A stretch of DNA of 64,000 bases from Campylobacter concisus (GTDB taxonomy: Bacteria > Campylobacterota > Campylobacteria > Campylobacterales > Campylobacteraceae): NCBI RefSeq assembly GCF_003048375.1, contig NZ_CP021642.1, forward strand, positions 558,001 through 622,000. Direction: 5' to 3'. The position numbers and the translations under genes were made by a program. Positions 10,364 through 18,088 of the stretch are shown here, one piece after another. Position 1 is the stretch's first letter; every line of letters begins with the position of its first letter. The notes under the pieces are model-generated. The model did no database searches, was not told where the DNA came from, and saw nothing but the letters and a program-made list of their open reading frames with translations.

Positions 10364-10365
10364 CA
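10350..10365 (+). promoter_or_regulatory. Small hairpin over the Leu codons and stop of the leuA leader
   Basis: TGCTAC (10350-10355) and GTAGCA (10360-10365) form a perfect six-base-pair stem with loop TTAG, followed by a pyrimidine-rich stretch (TTCTTCTTTACTT). A ribosome stalled on the Leu run would cover it. It is a candidate part of an attenuation switch, but there is no classical GC-rich stem with a U-tract, so the mechanism (transcriptional or translational) cannot be read from the sequence. Confidence 0.4.
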
Positions 10366-10423
10366 AATTCTTCTTTACTTAACTCATTAAATTTAAATAT
10401 AAAAAATCATAAAAGGACAAAAA

Positions 10424-11938
10424 ATGGATAAAAATAAAATTATAATCTTTGATACGACTTTAAGAGATGGCGAGCAAAGCCCAGGAGCTTCTATGAACAC
10501 AGCTGAAAAGCTACAGATCGCACTTCAGCTTGAAAGGCTTGGTGTAGATGTGATGGAGGCTGGATTTGCAGCGGCTAGCCCAGGGGATTTTGACGCGGTA
10601 AATCAGATCGCAAAGCAAGCTTCAAACATCACTGTCTGCTCGCTTGCACGTGCGGTTGAGCGTGATATTAAGGCAGCTGGCGAGGCATTAGCTCCGGCAA
10701 AAAACAAAAGAATTCACACCTTCATAGCAACAAGTCCGATCCACATGCAGTACAAGCTAAAAATGAGCCCAGACGAGGTGATCAGGCGTGCAGTTGAGGC
10801 AGTGCAATACTCAAAAACGTTTTGCGACGACGTGGAATTTAGCTGCGAGGATGCGTGCAGAAGTGAGATGAGCTTTTTAAAAGAAATTTGCGACGCAGCG
10901 ATAAACGCAGGGGCAAAAACCATAAATATCCCAGATACGGTTGGCTACTTGTATCCAGAGGAGATCGCAGCTCGCATTAGCGAAATAGTAAAATTTATAG
11001 GTGGTAGAGCGGTAGTTTCGGTGCATAACCACAACGATCTAGGCATGGCTACGGCAAATTCGCTAGCTGCTATAAAAGCTGGTGCAAGGCAGGTTGAAGG
11101 CACGATAAATGGCATCGGCGAGCGTGCTGGAAACGCTGCACTTGAAGAGATCGTGATGGCTATCAAAACTCGTCAGGACGTCTTTGCGCCGCTTTACACA
11201 GGCATCATCTCAAAAGAAATTTATCCAACTTCAAGACTGATCGCTAGCATCACAGGTATCGAGCCACAGCCAAACAAAGCAATCGTTGGCAAAAACGCCT
11301 TCGCGCACGAGAGTGGCATCCACCAAGATGGCGTGCTAAAACACAAAGAGACCTACGAGATCATCAGCGCTGAGAGCATCGGTCTAGAGAAAAATTCGCT
11401 CGTTCTTGGCAAGCACAGCGGCCGCCACGCCTTTAAAGATAAGCTTGCTAGCCTTGGATTTGACCTTGATAGCGAGGCACTCAATAAGGCGTTTGAGAAA
11501 TTTAAAGAGTTGGCGGATAAGAAAAAAGAGATATTTGACGACGATATCAGGGCGCTTGTAGCCGAGGAGATCACTAAGATCCCACAAGCTTACGAGATCA
11601 CAGGGTTTCTTCAAAGTAGCGGTGGAAGCTTAGCAAGTGCCTCTATGAGTATCAAGCACAACGACGAGATCATCAGTGACTCCGCCCTTGGAAATGGCAC
11701 TGCGGATGCGATATTTAAGGTTATTGACCGCATTAGTGGCATAAATGGCACGCTAAAAGACTATAAGGTTACGGCCGTTTCGCAGGGCAAAGACGCTCTT
11801 GCGAAGGTTGATGTCAAGGTCGAGTTTGAGGGCAATGCCGCTGTCATGGGTCACGGACTTGATATCGATACGATGATGGCAAGCGCAAAAGCCTATGTCG
11901 GCGCACTAAATAGCTACCTTCGCATCCATAAAAACTAA
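10424..11938 (+). CDS. leuA: LeuA, 2-isopropylmalate synthase
   Basis: Condenses acetyl-CoA with 2-oxoisovalerate, committing carbon to leucine. [13 protein letters not shown] at residues 9-21 is the catalytic start of the HMGL-like barrel; HNHNDLGMA carries the metal-binding His pair; the C-terminal LeuA regulatory domain (allosteric leucine site) runs from about residue 390. 504 residues, normal for the long bacterial form. RBS AAGGA lies ten bases upstream. The leader peptide before it suggests control by leucyl-tRNA charging in addition to feedback by leucine. leuB, leuC and leuD are not in this window. Confidence 0.96.
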   Translation: MDKNKIIIFDTTLRDGEQSPGASMNTAEKLQIALQLERLGVDVMEAGFAAASPGDFDAVNQIAKQASNITVCSLARAVERDIKAAGEALAPAKNKRIHTFIATSPIHMQYKLKMSPDEVIRRAVEAVQYSKTFCDDVEFSCEDACRSEMSFLKEICDAAINAGAKTINIPDTVGYLYPEEIAARISEIVKFIGGRAVVSVHNHNDLGMATANSLAAIKAGARQVEGTINGIGERAGNAALEEIVMAIKTRQDVFAPLYTGIISKEIYPTSRLIASITGIEPQPNKAIVGKNAFAHESGIHQDGVLKHKETYEIISAESIGLEKNSLVLGKHSGRHAFKDKLASLGFDLDSEALNKAFEKFKELADKKKEIFDDDIRALVAEEITKIPQAYEITGFLQSSGGSLASASMSIKHNDEIISDSALGNGTADAIFKVIDRISGINGTLKDYKVTAVSQGKDALAKVDVKVEFEGNAAVMGHGLDIDTMMASAKAYVGALNSYLRIHKN

Positions 11939-11942
11939 AATT

Positions 11943-11973
11943 TTAGCTGGCTGCTAAATTTGCAGCTGGCTAA
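11943..11973 (+). terminator. Hairpin after leuA, probable terminator
   Basis: TTAGCTGGCTGC (11943-11954) pairs with GCAGCTGGCTAA (11962-11973), with two adjacent G-U wobbles in the middle and a seven-base loop. It starts five bases after the leuA stop. The downstream tract is T-rich but not a pure U-run. Confidence 0.55.
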
Positions 11974-12010
11974 TTTAAATTTAGCTATTCTTTAAATTTA
12001 CTGCGTTTTT

Positions 12011-12124
12011 CAAATTTTAAAATTCCATTCACTCGCAAGAATTGACTACTAAAATTTGACTTCGCTTGCAGCTTAGCTCAAATTTTAGAGCCGAAATTAC
12101 TCACTCATGAAATTTTAAAATTTG
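12011..12124. repeat. Palindromic repeat unit 1
   Basis: Outer arms: CAAATTTTAAAATT at the left end and AAATTTTAAAATTTG at the right end are inverted copies. Inner arms CTAAAATTTG (12049-12058) and CAAATTTTAG (12079-12088) are a perfect ten-base inverted repeat with a 20-base loop. The whole unit can fold as one long imperfect hairpin. Shared segments with the other copies include CTCGCAAGAATTGAC and AGAGCCGAAATTACTC. Confidence 0.8.
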
Positions 12125-12148
12125 CCTGAAGCCCACTGATATACAAAC

Positions 12149-12176
12149 GCATGCAGCGCGAAGTGCTGAAGCATGC
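12149..12176. other. Conserved GCATGC hairpin, copy 1
   Basis: GCATGC-AGCGC, loop GAA, GTGCT, three-base bulge GAA, GCATGC. The stem pairs six plus five bases, with one G-U wobble. In the second copy at 21952-21979 the wobble pair is a T-A pair and the outer stem and GAA bulge are unchanged, which is a structure-preserving difference. Confidence 0.65.
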
Positions 12177-12368
12177 CACCTCTAACGTGCGAGTGGTTTT
12201 TACTCGGGCTTTGCCTCGTAACTGCAAGAGGACGAGGGATTTAAAAATAGAGATAAGGGGACGGGCTTCGTGTCTGCCATGCAGTTGCGAGCCTGTTAAG
12301 CAAAATTTAAGTCCACTTGTCTCCCTTTAAATAAAAAGAAATTTACAAATTTAGTCAAGCTATTTTTG

Positions 12369-12483
12369 CAAATTTTAAAACTTTCACTCGCTCGCAAGAA
12401 TTGACGACTAAAATTTGGCTTTGCTTACCGCTTAGCTCAAATTTTAGAGCCAAAATTACTTGTTTATGAAATTTTAAAATTTG
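12369..12483. repeat. Palindromic repeat unit 2
   Basis: Same family as the unit at 12011, same orientation. Inner arms CTAAAATTTG (12408-12417) and CAAATTTTAG (12438-12447). It differs from unit 1 at scattered sites, so the copies are not recent identical duplicates. Confidence 0.8.
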
Positions 12484-12573
12484 CTTGACTTCTTTTGGCG
12501 TATTTACCTATACGCTCTTGTGCAAATTTCTGTCATTACGTTAAATTTAAACAAATTTTAATAGATAAATGCC

Positions 12574-12579
12574 GATAAT
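12574..12579 (+). promoter_or_regulatory. Possible -10 box for the solute-binding protein gene
   Basis: GATAAT lies 31 bases before the ATG at 12610, differing from TATAAT at one position. Campylobacter sigma-70 promoters rely mostly on the -10 box with T-rich upstream DNA, which is present (TTAAATTTAAACAAATTTTA). Inferred from pattern only. Confidence 0.4.
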
Positions 12580-12609
12580 TAGGGCTTTAAATCACCTTAA
12601 AGGATAGAC

Positions 12610-13326
12610 ATGAAAAAGATCTTTGCTCTTTTACTGACAGCTTTTGTTGCTCTTTGTGCAAACGAGCTAAAATTTGGTACAGCGGCAAACTACCCGCCAT
12701 TTGAATATATCGATGAAAACAACAAAATAACAGGCTTTGACATCGATCTGATAGACGAAATCTCAAAGCGTGCTGGCTTTTCATACAAGATCATAAATAT
12801 GAGCTTTGATGGCCTCATCCCAGCGCTTAAAGCTGGCAAGATAAATGGCATCATAAGTGCGATGAGCGCGACTCCTGATAGACTGAAGTCGATCGACTTT
12901 ACAAAGCCATACTATCTAACTGAAAACATCTACCTAAAGAAAAAAGGCAACGACGCTTTAAAAGCTAAAGAGGAGCTAGCTGGCAAAAAAGTAGGCGTGC
13001 AACAAGGCACCATCCAAGAGCTAGCCGCAAATGCGATAAATGGCGCAAAAGTAGTGCCTTCAGAAGATACTGTGCCACTTATAATGGGGCTAAAAGTTGG
13101 TAAATTTGACGCAGTTATCCTTGATAGCTCGATCGGCTATGGCTTTATCAAGAAAAACCCTGAAGTAGAGGCATTTTTCAAAGAGGTTGATGGTAGCGAG
13201 GGCTTTTCAATCGCTTTTGATAAAAATAAGCAGAGCGAGCTTATCGCTAAGATAAATCAAATTTTAGATGAGATGAAAAAAGACGGCAGCTACGACGCAC
13301 TGCTTAAAAAATACGAACTAAAATAA
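12610..13326 (+). CDS. Periplasmic amino-acid-binding protein of an ABC transporter (family 3)
   Basis: 238 residues with a cleavable signal (MKKIFALLLTAFVALCANE). The mature protein has the family 3 solute-binding signature region GFDIDLIDEISKRAGF and the pattern TAANYPPFEYID; DRLKSIDFTKPY is another hallmark. It should bind a polar amino acid, probably basic or glutamine-like, for import, or act as a taxis ligand adaptor. No permease or ATPase gene adjoins it, so it is an orphan binding protein here. A near-perfect hairpin terminator follows. RBS AAAGGA is seven bases upstream of the ATG. Confidence 0.88.
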   Translation: MKKIFALLLTAFVALCANELKFGTAANYPPFEYIDENNKITGFDIDLIDEISKRAGFSYKIINMSFDGLIPALKAGKINGIISAMSATPDRLKSIDFTKPYYLTENIYLKKKGNDALKAKEELAGKKVGVQQGTIQELAANAINGAKVVPSEDTVPLIMGLKVGKFDAVILDSSIGYGFIKKNPEVEAFFKEVDGSEGFSIAFDKNKQSELIAKINQILDEMKKDGSYDALLKKYELK

Positions 13327-13336
13327 CACCTCCAAA

Positions 13337-13361
13337 CTAGCCTGCAAATTTAGCAGGCTAG
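13337..13361 (+). terminator. Rho-independent terminator after the solute-binding protein
   Basis: CTAGCCTGC (13337-13345) and GCAGGCTAG (13353-13361) form a perfect nine-pair stem with loop AAATTTA, followed by the T-rich stretch CTTTATCTTGCATTTT. Eleven bases after the stop codon. Confidence 0.75.
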
Positions 13362-13426
13362 CTTTATCTTGCATTTTAAAATTTATACTAAAATCCGCTT
13401 TTACATAGAAATTTAAAGGACGGATT

Positions 13427-16165
13427 ATGAGAAAAATTCTGCTACTTTTGTGCCTAGCGCTTAGCCTCTTTGCCTTGCAAAATGACAAAGATATGCTAAG
13501 TGGAGAGCTAAAAAACGGGCTTAAATACTATATAAAAGAGAATAAACTCCCACAAAAAACGGCCATCTTTTACCTAGTCGTAAACTCAGGCTCGACCGAT
13601 GAGAGAGACGGCGAGCAGGGGCTTGCGCACTTTTTGGAGCACATGGCGTTTAATGGCAGCCGTGACTTTAGCAAAAATGAGCTCATTAAACAGCTTGAGA
13701 GCCTCGGGGTTAAATTTGGCGCTGATCTAAACGCGCAAACAAGCTACGATCAGACGAGCTACACGCTAAGCATAAATGTAAATGAGAAAAATTTAAAGGA
13801 CGTTTTCAAGGTCTTTTCAAACTGGATCGATGGCATAAAGATCGACGCAGGCGAGCTTGATAAGGAGCGAGGCGTCATAATGGAGGAGGAGCGTCAGCGA
13901 AACACGCCAGCATATAGGCTCTATCTTGCCCAGAGCAAGGACATCTTTGCTGGCAGCATCTATCAAAAAAGAGTGCCAATAGGCGATATGAACGTGATAA
14001 AAAGCGTAGATGCTAAGCACATGCAAGAGTTTTACGAGAGGCTTTATCAGCCAAGATTTATGAGCTTTGTAGCAGTTGGCGACTTTGATAAAAACGAGAT
14101 AAAAGCTCTGATAGAAAAAAGCTTTAGCGCAGCAAAAAATAGCAACTCATACGTTCATCCAGATAAAAGCATCGCTTTTAAAGATGGGCTAAATGTCTTT
14201 AACTACGACGCAAACGAGACGGCAGCTCAGTTTGTAAGACTTAGCTTTTTTGATAAATTTAAGCCAGTCTCAGACGAGGCTGATGTGAAGCGAAATTTAA
14301 AAGATGCGCTAATAGCTAGCCTTATAAATATGCTTTATGAGCAAAAAAACGCAAATAATTCATCAAATTTAAGTGTTGATTTTATGGCGCAAACGCTTCA
14401 AGCAAAGCAAAAAATTTATAGCTTTGAGGCAAATGTGATCGGAGATGATTTTAACGCTAGCCTTAAAGATATGTTAAGCGTTTTAAAGGGCATTGAGAAA
14501 TTTGGCTTTAATAAAGGCGATTTTGCCGATGTTAAAAAGGCATTTGTGGCAAATGTAGAGGCTAAATTTAAACGCTCAAAAACTAAAAAATCAAGCGTTT
14601 ATGCAAGCGAAATTTTAAATATGATCGAAAATGGAGGCTTTGTACTAAGCGATGAAGATAGCAAAAACCTTAGCCTAAAGCTCTTAAACGAGATCACGCT
14701 AGAGGATGTTAATGCTAGATTTAGGCAAATTTTAGCCATACCTGATGAGCGCGTGAGGGTCTTTAGCAAAGATGGTTTTAAGCTTAGCAAAGATGCCTTT
14801 TTGAAGCTAAAAGATGAGGCAAAACCTTACGATACAAATTTGGCTAGCCAGAGCCTAAATAAGAGCCTTGGCAATGAAAATTTAGAGCCAAAAGATATAG
14901 TCTCTAGCGAATTTGACCAAAAGCATGGCATCTACACTTATAAGCTGCCAAATGGCTCGCAAGTCATCTTTAAGCCACTAGCCACCAAAAAAGATAGTAT
15001 CTTGTTTGCAGCCATTAGCAAGGGCGGCACTTCAGATCTAGCTGATCCTAAGCTTGGCGGCTTTGCGGTTGCGTTTACAAATGAGAGTGGCGTTGGCAAA
15101 TTTAACAACTACGAGCTTTCAAAGGTGCTAAACGACAAGATAGTAAGCTACGAAAAGAGCATAGAGGCGCTTACACAGGGCATTTACGGCTCTTCAAGCA
15201 GTGGCGATCTTGGTTCGTTGCTAGCTGTTATAAATTTAGAGTTTAGCTCCCCAAGAGCCGATGCAAACGTGCTTGAGAGGATAAAACAAAGAGCAAAAGA
15301 TGAGCTAGCTAAAGAGCAAAATTTACCTGAATATAAATTTAGTACCGAATTTAGCAAGTTTTTTTATGAAAACAATAAGCGTGTAGCGCCCATCGAGATG
15401 GCGCAGATCGATGCGCTAAAGCTAAATGAGCTAAAAGCTATCATCAAAGATAAATTTACAAACGCAGCCTCATACACCTTCGTAATCATCGGCGACACCG
15501 ACGAGCAGAGGCTTTTGCCACTTGTTAAAAAGTATATCGCCACGCTGCCTAAGCTTGGCGAGGCTGAAAATTTTAAAGATGACGGCGTGCGAAGCATCAA
15601 GGGAGAGCACACGTTTAAAAGGGAGTATCAAAGCACAAAAAGAAGCGATGTGAGCGTGGATATAATAAATTTAGATACAAAATATAGCTTCAAAGAGGTG
15701 GTCAAGCTAAGAGCGCTAAGCTCGGTCTTAAAAACGGCGCTTCGAGAAAAGATCAGAGAAGACAAAGGTCAAACATACGGCTTTAGCCTAAACGCTAGGC
15801 TCGCTCGCTATCCGTATGAGCACTCAAAGGCGGTGATCGGCTTTACTTGCGACCCTGCAAACACGGACAAGATCATCGCCGAGATAAAAGAGATAATAGC
15901 TAGCATCAAGCGTGATGGCGCGCTCTTGCCAAAGCATTTGGAGGATTTTAAGGCGCAGAGTGAAATTTCTATAAAAAAAGATTACGAAAAGCCTGAGTTT
16001 TGGCAAAATCTCATCATCTCAAATAAAATTTTTAACACGCCACTTTACACGGCTGATGAGTATATAGATGCGGTCAAAGCGCTCACAAATGACGATATCA
16101 AAGAGGCTGCTAGGCTATATCTTGATGAGAAAAATATGGTGATAAGTATAAATAATCCGAAGTAG
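13427..16165 (+). CDS. M16 family zinc metallopeptidase (PqqL/pitrilysin-like), secreted
   Basis: 912 residues with an N-terminal signal peptide (MRKILLLLCLALSLFALQN), so periplasmic. The inverted zinc motif HFLEH is at residues 68-72 and the third ligand Glu is in VIMEEERQR near 153-155. Two tandem M16 halves are present: an active N-terminal half and a second half from about residue 500 (YKLPNGSQVIFKPL) lacking the motif, plus RLARYPYEHSKA, which resembles the R/Y substrate-gate region. Members of this group degrade peptides or process iron-binding proteins; the substrate here is unknown. A TATACT -10-like box is at 13384-13389. It stands alone between a terminator and a tandem repeat. Confidence 0.88.
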   Translation: MRKILLLLCLALSLFALQNDKDMLSGELKNGLKYYIKENKLPQKTAIFYLVVNSGSTDERDGEQGLAHFLEHMAFNGSRDFSKNELIKQLESLGVKFGADLNAQTSYDQTSYTLSINVNEKNLKDVFKVFSNWIDGIKIDAGELDKERGVIMEEERQRNTPAYRLYLAQSKDIFAGSIYQKRVPIGDMNVIKSVDAKHMQEFYERLYQPRFMSFVAVGDFDKNEIKALIEKSFSAAKNSNSYVHPDKSIAFKDGLNVFNYDANETAAQFVRLSFFDKFKPVSDEADVKRNLKDALIASLINMLYEQKNANNSSNLSVDFMAQTLQAKQKIYSFEANVIGDDFNASLKDMLSVLKGIEKFGFNKGDFADVKKAFVANVEAKFKRSKTKKSSVYASEILNMIENGGFVLSDEDSKNLSLKLLNEITLEDVNARFRQILAIPDERVRVFSKDGFKLSKDAFLKLKDEAKPYDTNLASQSLNKSLGNENLEPKDIVSSEFDQKHGIYTYKLPNGSQVIFKPLATKKDSILFAAISKGGTSDLADPKLGGFAVAFTNESGVGKFNNYELSKVLNDKIVSYEKSIEALTQGIYGSSSSGDLGSLLAVINLEFSSPRADANVLERIKQRAKDELAKEQNLPEYKFSTEFSKFFYENNKRVAPIEMAQIDALKLNELKAIIKDKFTNAASYTFVIIGDTDEQRLLPLVKKYIATLPKLGEAENFKDDGVRSIKGEHTFKREYQSTKRSDVSVDIINLDTKYSFKEVVKLRALSSVLKTALREKIREDKGQTYGFSLNARLARYPYEHSKAVIGFTCDPANTDKIIAEIKEIIASIKRDGALLPKHLEDFKAQSEISIKKDYEKPEFWQNLIISNKIFNTPLYTADEYIDAVKALTNDDIKEAARLYLDEKNMVISINNPK

Positions 16166-16175
16166 AAATTTTTTT

Positions 16176-16430
16176 GGGGCTAGGCTGGCTCTTTAAATTT
16201 AAACTTGAATATAAATTTATGGAGCGAAACTGGCTCTTTAAAATTTAAGATTAAGCAGAAATTTGAGAAGTCAAGCTAGCTCTTTAAATTTAAACTTGAG
16301 TAGAAAAATTTGGAGCTGGGCTAACTCTTTAATTCAAATTTAAATAGAAATTTAGAGAACTAAGCCAACCTCAAAAATTTAAGCAAAATAAATTTAGCAC
16401 GCTAAGCCAGCCCCAAAATTTAAACTCTAA
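16176..16430. repeat. Degenerate tandem repeat, about six units of 41-47 bases
   Basis: Between the M16 gene and a convergent hypothetical gene, six units begin at about 16176, 16220, 16265, 16312, 16355 and 16396. Each has a G-rich head with a variant of GGGCTAGGCTGGCTC, then CTTTAAATTTAAA and a TAGAAATTT-like tail. The units are too diverged and too irregular in spacing for a CRISPR, and no reading frame runs through them. Confidence 0.7.
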
Positions 16431-16432
16431 AG

Positions 16433-17335
16433 CTAAGCTAGTATATCCTTTGGCTTTAGCTTATTTAGCTTTTGCACTAGATCATCAAAGCTCGCGCCGT
16501 TTTCTACCTCGCGCCTGATAAATTCCTCAAAAAACTCGCGTTTTATATCCTTGTCTGTGTAGGTCACGCTCTTTTTGGTAACTTGCATAGGTTTAAATTT
16601 CTCTTCTTCTATATCCTCATCGCCATCTTCTCTAACTGGCACAAGAGCGATATTTTGCAGCACATCAGCGATATTTTCTCCTTTTTCATAGCTTGTTTTT
16701 AGAAATTTCAAAAACTCATCTTTGCTATTTTTATCAGCGTAGCTTACACGCTGTAGCATCGCTTGACCTAAGATATCTATGCGCTTTTTAGCCGATGTTT
16801 GCTCGTATTGCAAAGCCCCGTCTTTGAAAGAAATTTTCACATTTGCATGCTCGCCAAGTATCCTTTCGGCGGTAAATTCCAGCCATTTGTCTTTAAATTT
16901 ATCTATGCTTAGATCAGAATCTAGCAAATTTCTAGCTTCAGGGCTTAGATGAAGCGCGCCATTATTGTGATTGATCATGATGCCAATAGTGTCGGTGGCA
17001 ATAGCAGATATATTGTAGGTTTTGTTAAATTCATCTACGCTAAAGCCGTTTTTCTCGTTAGTTAGGATGGAGCTTGCTAGCCAAAGCTTCGTGCTATCAA
17101 CGAAATTTTTAAGGCTAGAGATTTCATCTTTGCCCATAGAGCTATCAAGCCCGTTCATCTTGCCCCAGATAGAAATTTTATCATTTGACGAGTAGCCAGA
17201 AAGCGATAGATGCTTGATGTCTAGGGCATTGGGAGAAATTTTTACTTTGCCTAAATTTGCGATAGTCGTTGGCTGCTTATTAAAAGCGTCTTGATAGTTA
17301 AAGCTTTGATTAAGTCCATTTAGTGCGTTTATCAT
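16433..17335 (-). CDS. Conserved-looking hypothetical protein, 300 residues
   Basis: I do not recognise this protein. No signal peptide, membrane segment or known motif stands out. It begins MINALNGLNQSF and continues with a Ser/Asn-rich region, resembling the entry of some Campylobacterota proteins with a disordered head. The middle (residues 75-180) has alternating charged and hydrophobic residues typical of a soluble domain; a very acidic patch (EDGDEDIEEEE-like) lies near 245, and the C-terminus is helical and charged. The ATG is unambiguous. It could be a flagellar, secretion-related or cytoplasmic accessory protein; I would not choose. Codon use and composition match the neighbours, and the frame is open over the full length. 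Confidence 0.75.
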   Translation of the reverse strand: MINALNGLNQSFNYQDAFNKQPTTIANLGKVKISPNALDIKHLSLSGYSSNDKISIWGKMNGLDSSMGKDEISSLKNFVDSTKLWLASSILTNEKNGFSVDEFNKTYNISAIATDTIGIMINHNNGALHLSPEARNLLDSDLSIDKFKDKWLEFTAERILGEHANVKISFKDGALQYEQTSAKKRIDILGQAMLQRVSYADKNSKDEFLKFLKTSYEKGENIADVLQNIALVPVREDGDEDIEEEKFKPMQVTKKSVTYTDKDIKREFFEEFIRREVENGASFDDLVQKLNKLKPKDILA

Positions 17336-17386
17336 GTCAAATCCTTTAACACAATATCGGCAAATGGATTTAAATTTTAAGTGGGA

Positions 17387-17608
17387 TTATTTTTTATTGC
17401 GGTATTTTTCAAAAATGGCGATCATCTGGTGCGAGTCTTGCGCGACTTTGAGCTTGTTTGGGTTTTTGCTAAGCAGCTCTTCTCTTAGGGCGTCTATAAA
17501 TTCCTTGTCCTTTTTGCAGGCTTCAAGGCTCACACGCCCTCTAAGTATAGCCATAAATATAACATCGGCAGTCGCATTTATCATCTCAAGCATCTTTTCT
17601 TCGCTCAT
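17387..17608 (-). CDS. Small hypothetical protein, 73 residues
   Basis: A 73-residue, highly charged, probably all-helical protein (MSEEKMLEMINATADVIF start; ends EKYRNKK). No known motif recognised. It lies just upstream of the 300-residue hypothetical gene on the same strand (51-base gap), so the two are probably cotranscribed. Upstream sequence has no strong AAGGA. Real gene status is supported by its position and typical Campylobacter codon use rather than by similarity. Confidence 0.6.
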   Translation of the reverse strand: MSEEKMLEMINATADVIFMAILRGRVSLEACKKDKEFIDALREELLSKNPNKLKVAQDSHQMIAIFEKYRNKK

Positions 17609-17640
17609 TTTTCTAAAATTTGCCCTTTTTTAAGCAAATA

Positions 17641-17934
17641 TTATTCCTTTACGTCCACGAAATTTATTATTTTCACCTCTTGGCTCTCTTTGCAAGCCTC
17701 CAGTGCAGCCGCATTTTTCACCATGTGAGCGCTATTCATATGCTCTTTTTGGCTTTCTAAATTTTCCCAGCTCTCCATAAAGCAGTACTCACTCTGCGTG
17801 CCCGCAACCCTGCCGCACTCGTAGCTTATGCAGCCTTTGTCTTTTCTTGAAGCTGGCACGATCTCTTTTAAAATTTCTTCAAATTTCGCTTCAAAGCCAG
17901 CTTTTATTTTTAAATTTACATAAAATCCCACCAT
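17641..17934 (-). CDS. Antibiotic biosynthesis monooxygenase (ABM/YgiN-like) domain protein
   Basis: 97 residues forming a ferredoxin-like ABM domain: VNLKIKAGFEAKFEEIL at the start, SRKDKGCISYEC in the middle and FMESWENLESQKEHMNSAHM, which is the typical W-x-H region of the YgiN/ABM family. Members oxidise quinols or act as small stress-related oxygenases. A longer frame opens at 17985, but the ATG at 17934 is preceded by AAAGGATAGGCAA, so I place the start there. It is divergent from the molybdoenzyme gene at 18089, sharing a 154-base promoter region with an inverted repeat. Confidence 0.82.
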   Translation of the reverse strand: MVGFYVNLKIKAGFEAKFEEILKEIVPASRKDKGCISYECGRVAGTQSEYCFMESWENLESQKEHMNSAHMVKNAAALEACKESQEVKIINFVDVKE

Positions 17935-17979
17935 TTGCCTATCCTTTAATATTTTTTGGTTACAATTGCGCAACATAAG

Positions 17980-17993
17980 ACGCAAGTTTGCGT
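17980..17993. promoter_or_regulatory. Inverted repeat ACGCAA-GT-TTGCGT in a divergent promoter region
   Basis: A perfect six-base inverted repeat separated by two bases. A further TTGCG at 17966-17970 is the inverse of the CGCAA in the left arm, so three half-sites occur in about 28 bases. It lies between divergent genes for the ABM protein and the molybdoenzyme and is a candidate regulator site. No regulator gene is adjacent. Confidence 0.4.
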
Positions 17994-18088
17994 ATTACAT
18001 TACAAGGCCTTTTCATGACGAGATGATACAAAATACTAAATTTATAACTCATAAAACCAAACAAATTTAACCAAATATCGGAGAAAAA

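Larger units (their letters stand above)
12011..12483. repeat. Composite intergenic element, copy 1 (palindromic repeat - hairpin core - palindromic repeat)
   Basis: The 670-base gap between leuA and the next gene holds two copies of a roughly 114-base palindromic repeat (12011-12124 and 12369-12483) in direct orientation, flanking a core. The core contains the GCATGC hairpin (12149-12176), small stems CGAGT/ACTCG and CCTCG/CGAGG, and a long-range stem AAGGGGAC/GTCTCCCTT (12255-12262 with 12319-12327, one bulge). The same arrangement occurs at 21812-22208. No reading frame of note lies inside. It could be a mobile palindromic unit pair, a structured RNA, or both. Confidence 0.75.

Noticed and set aside
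16176-16430. Tandem repeat as a CRISPR array
   Set aside because: Units differ too much and their spacing varies (41-47); no conserved direct repeat and no cas gene.
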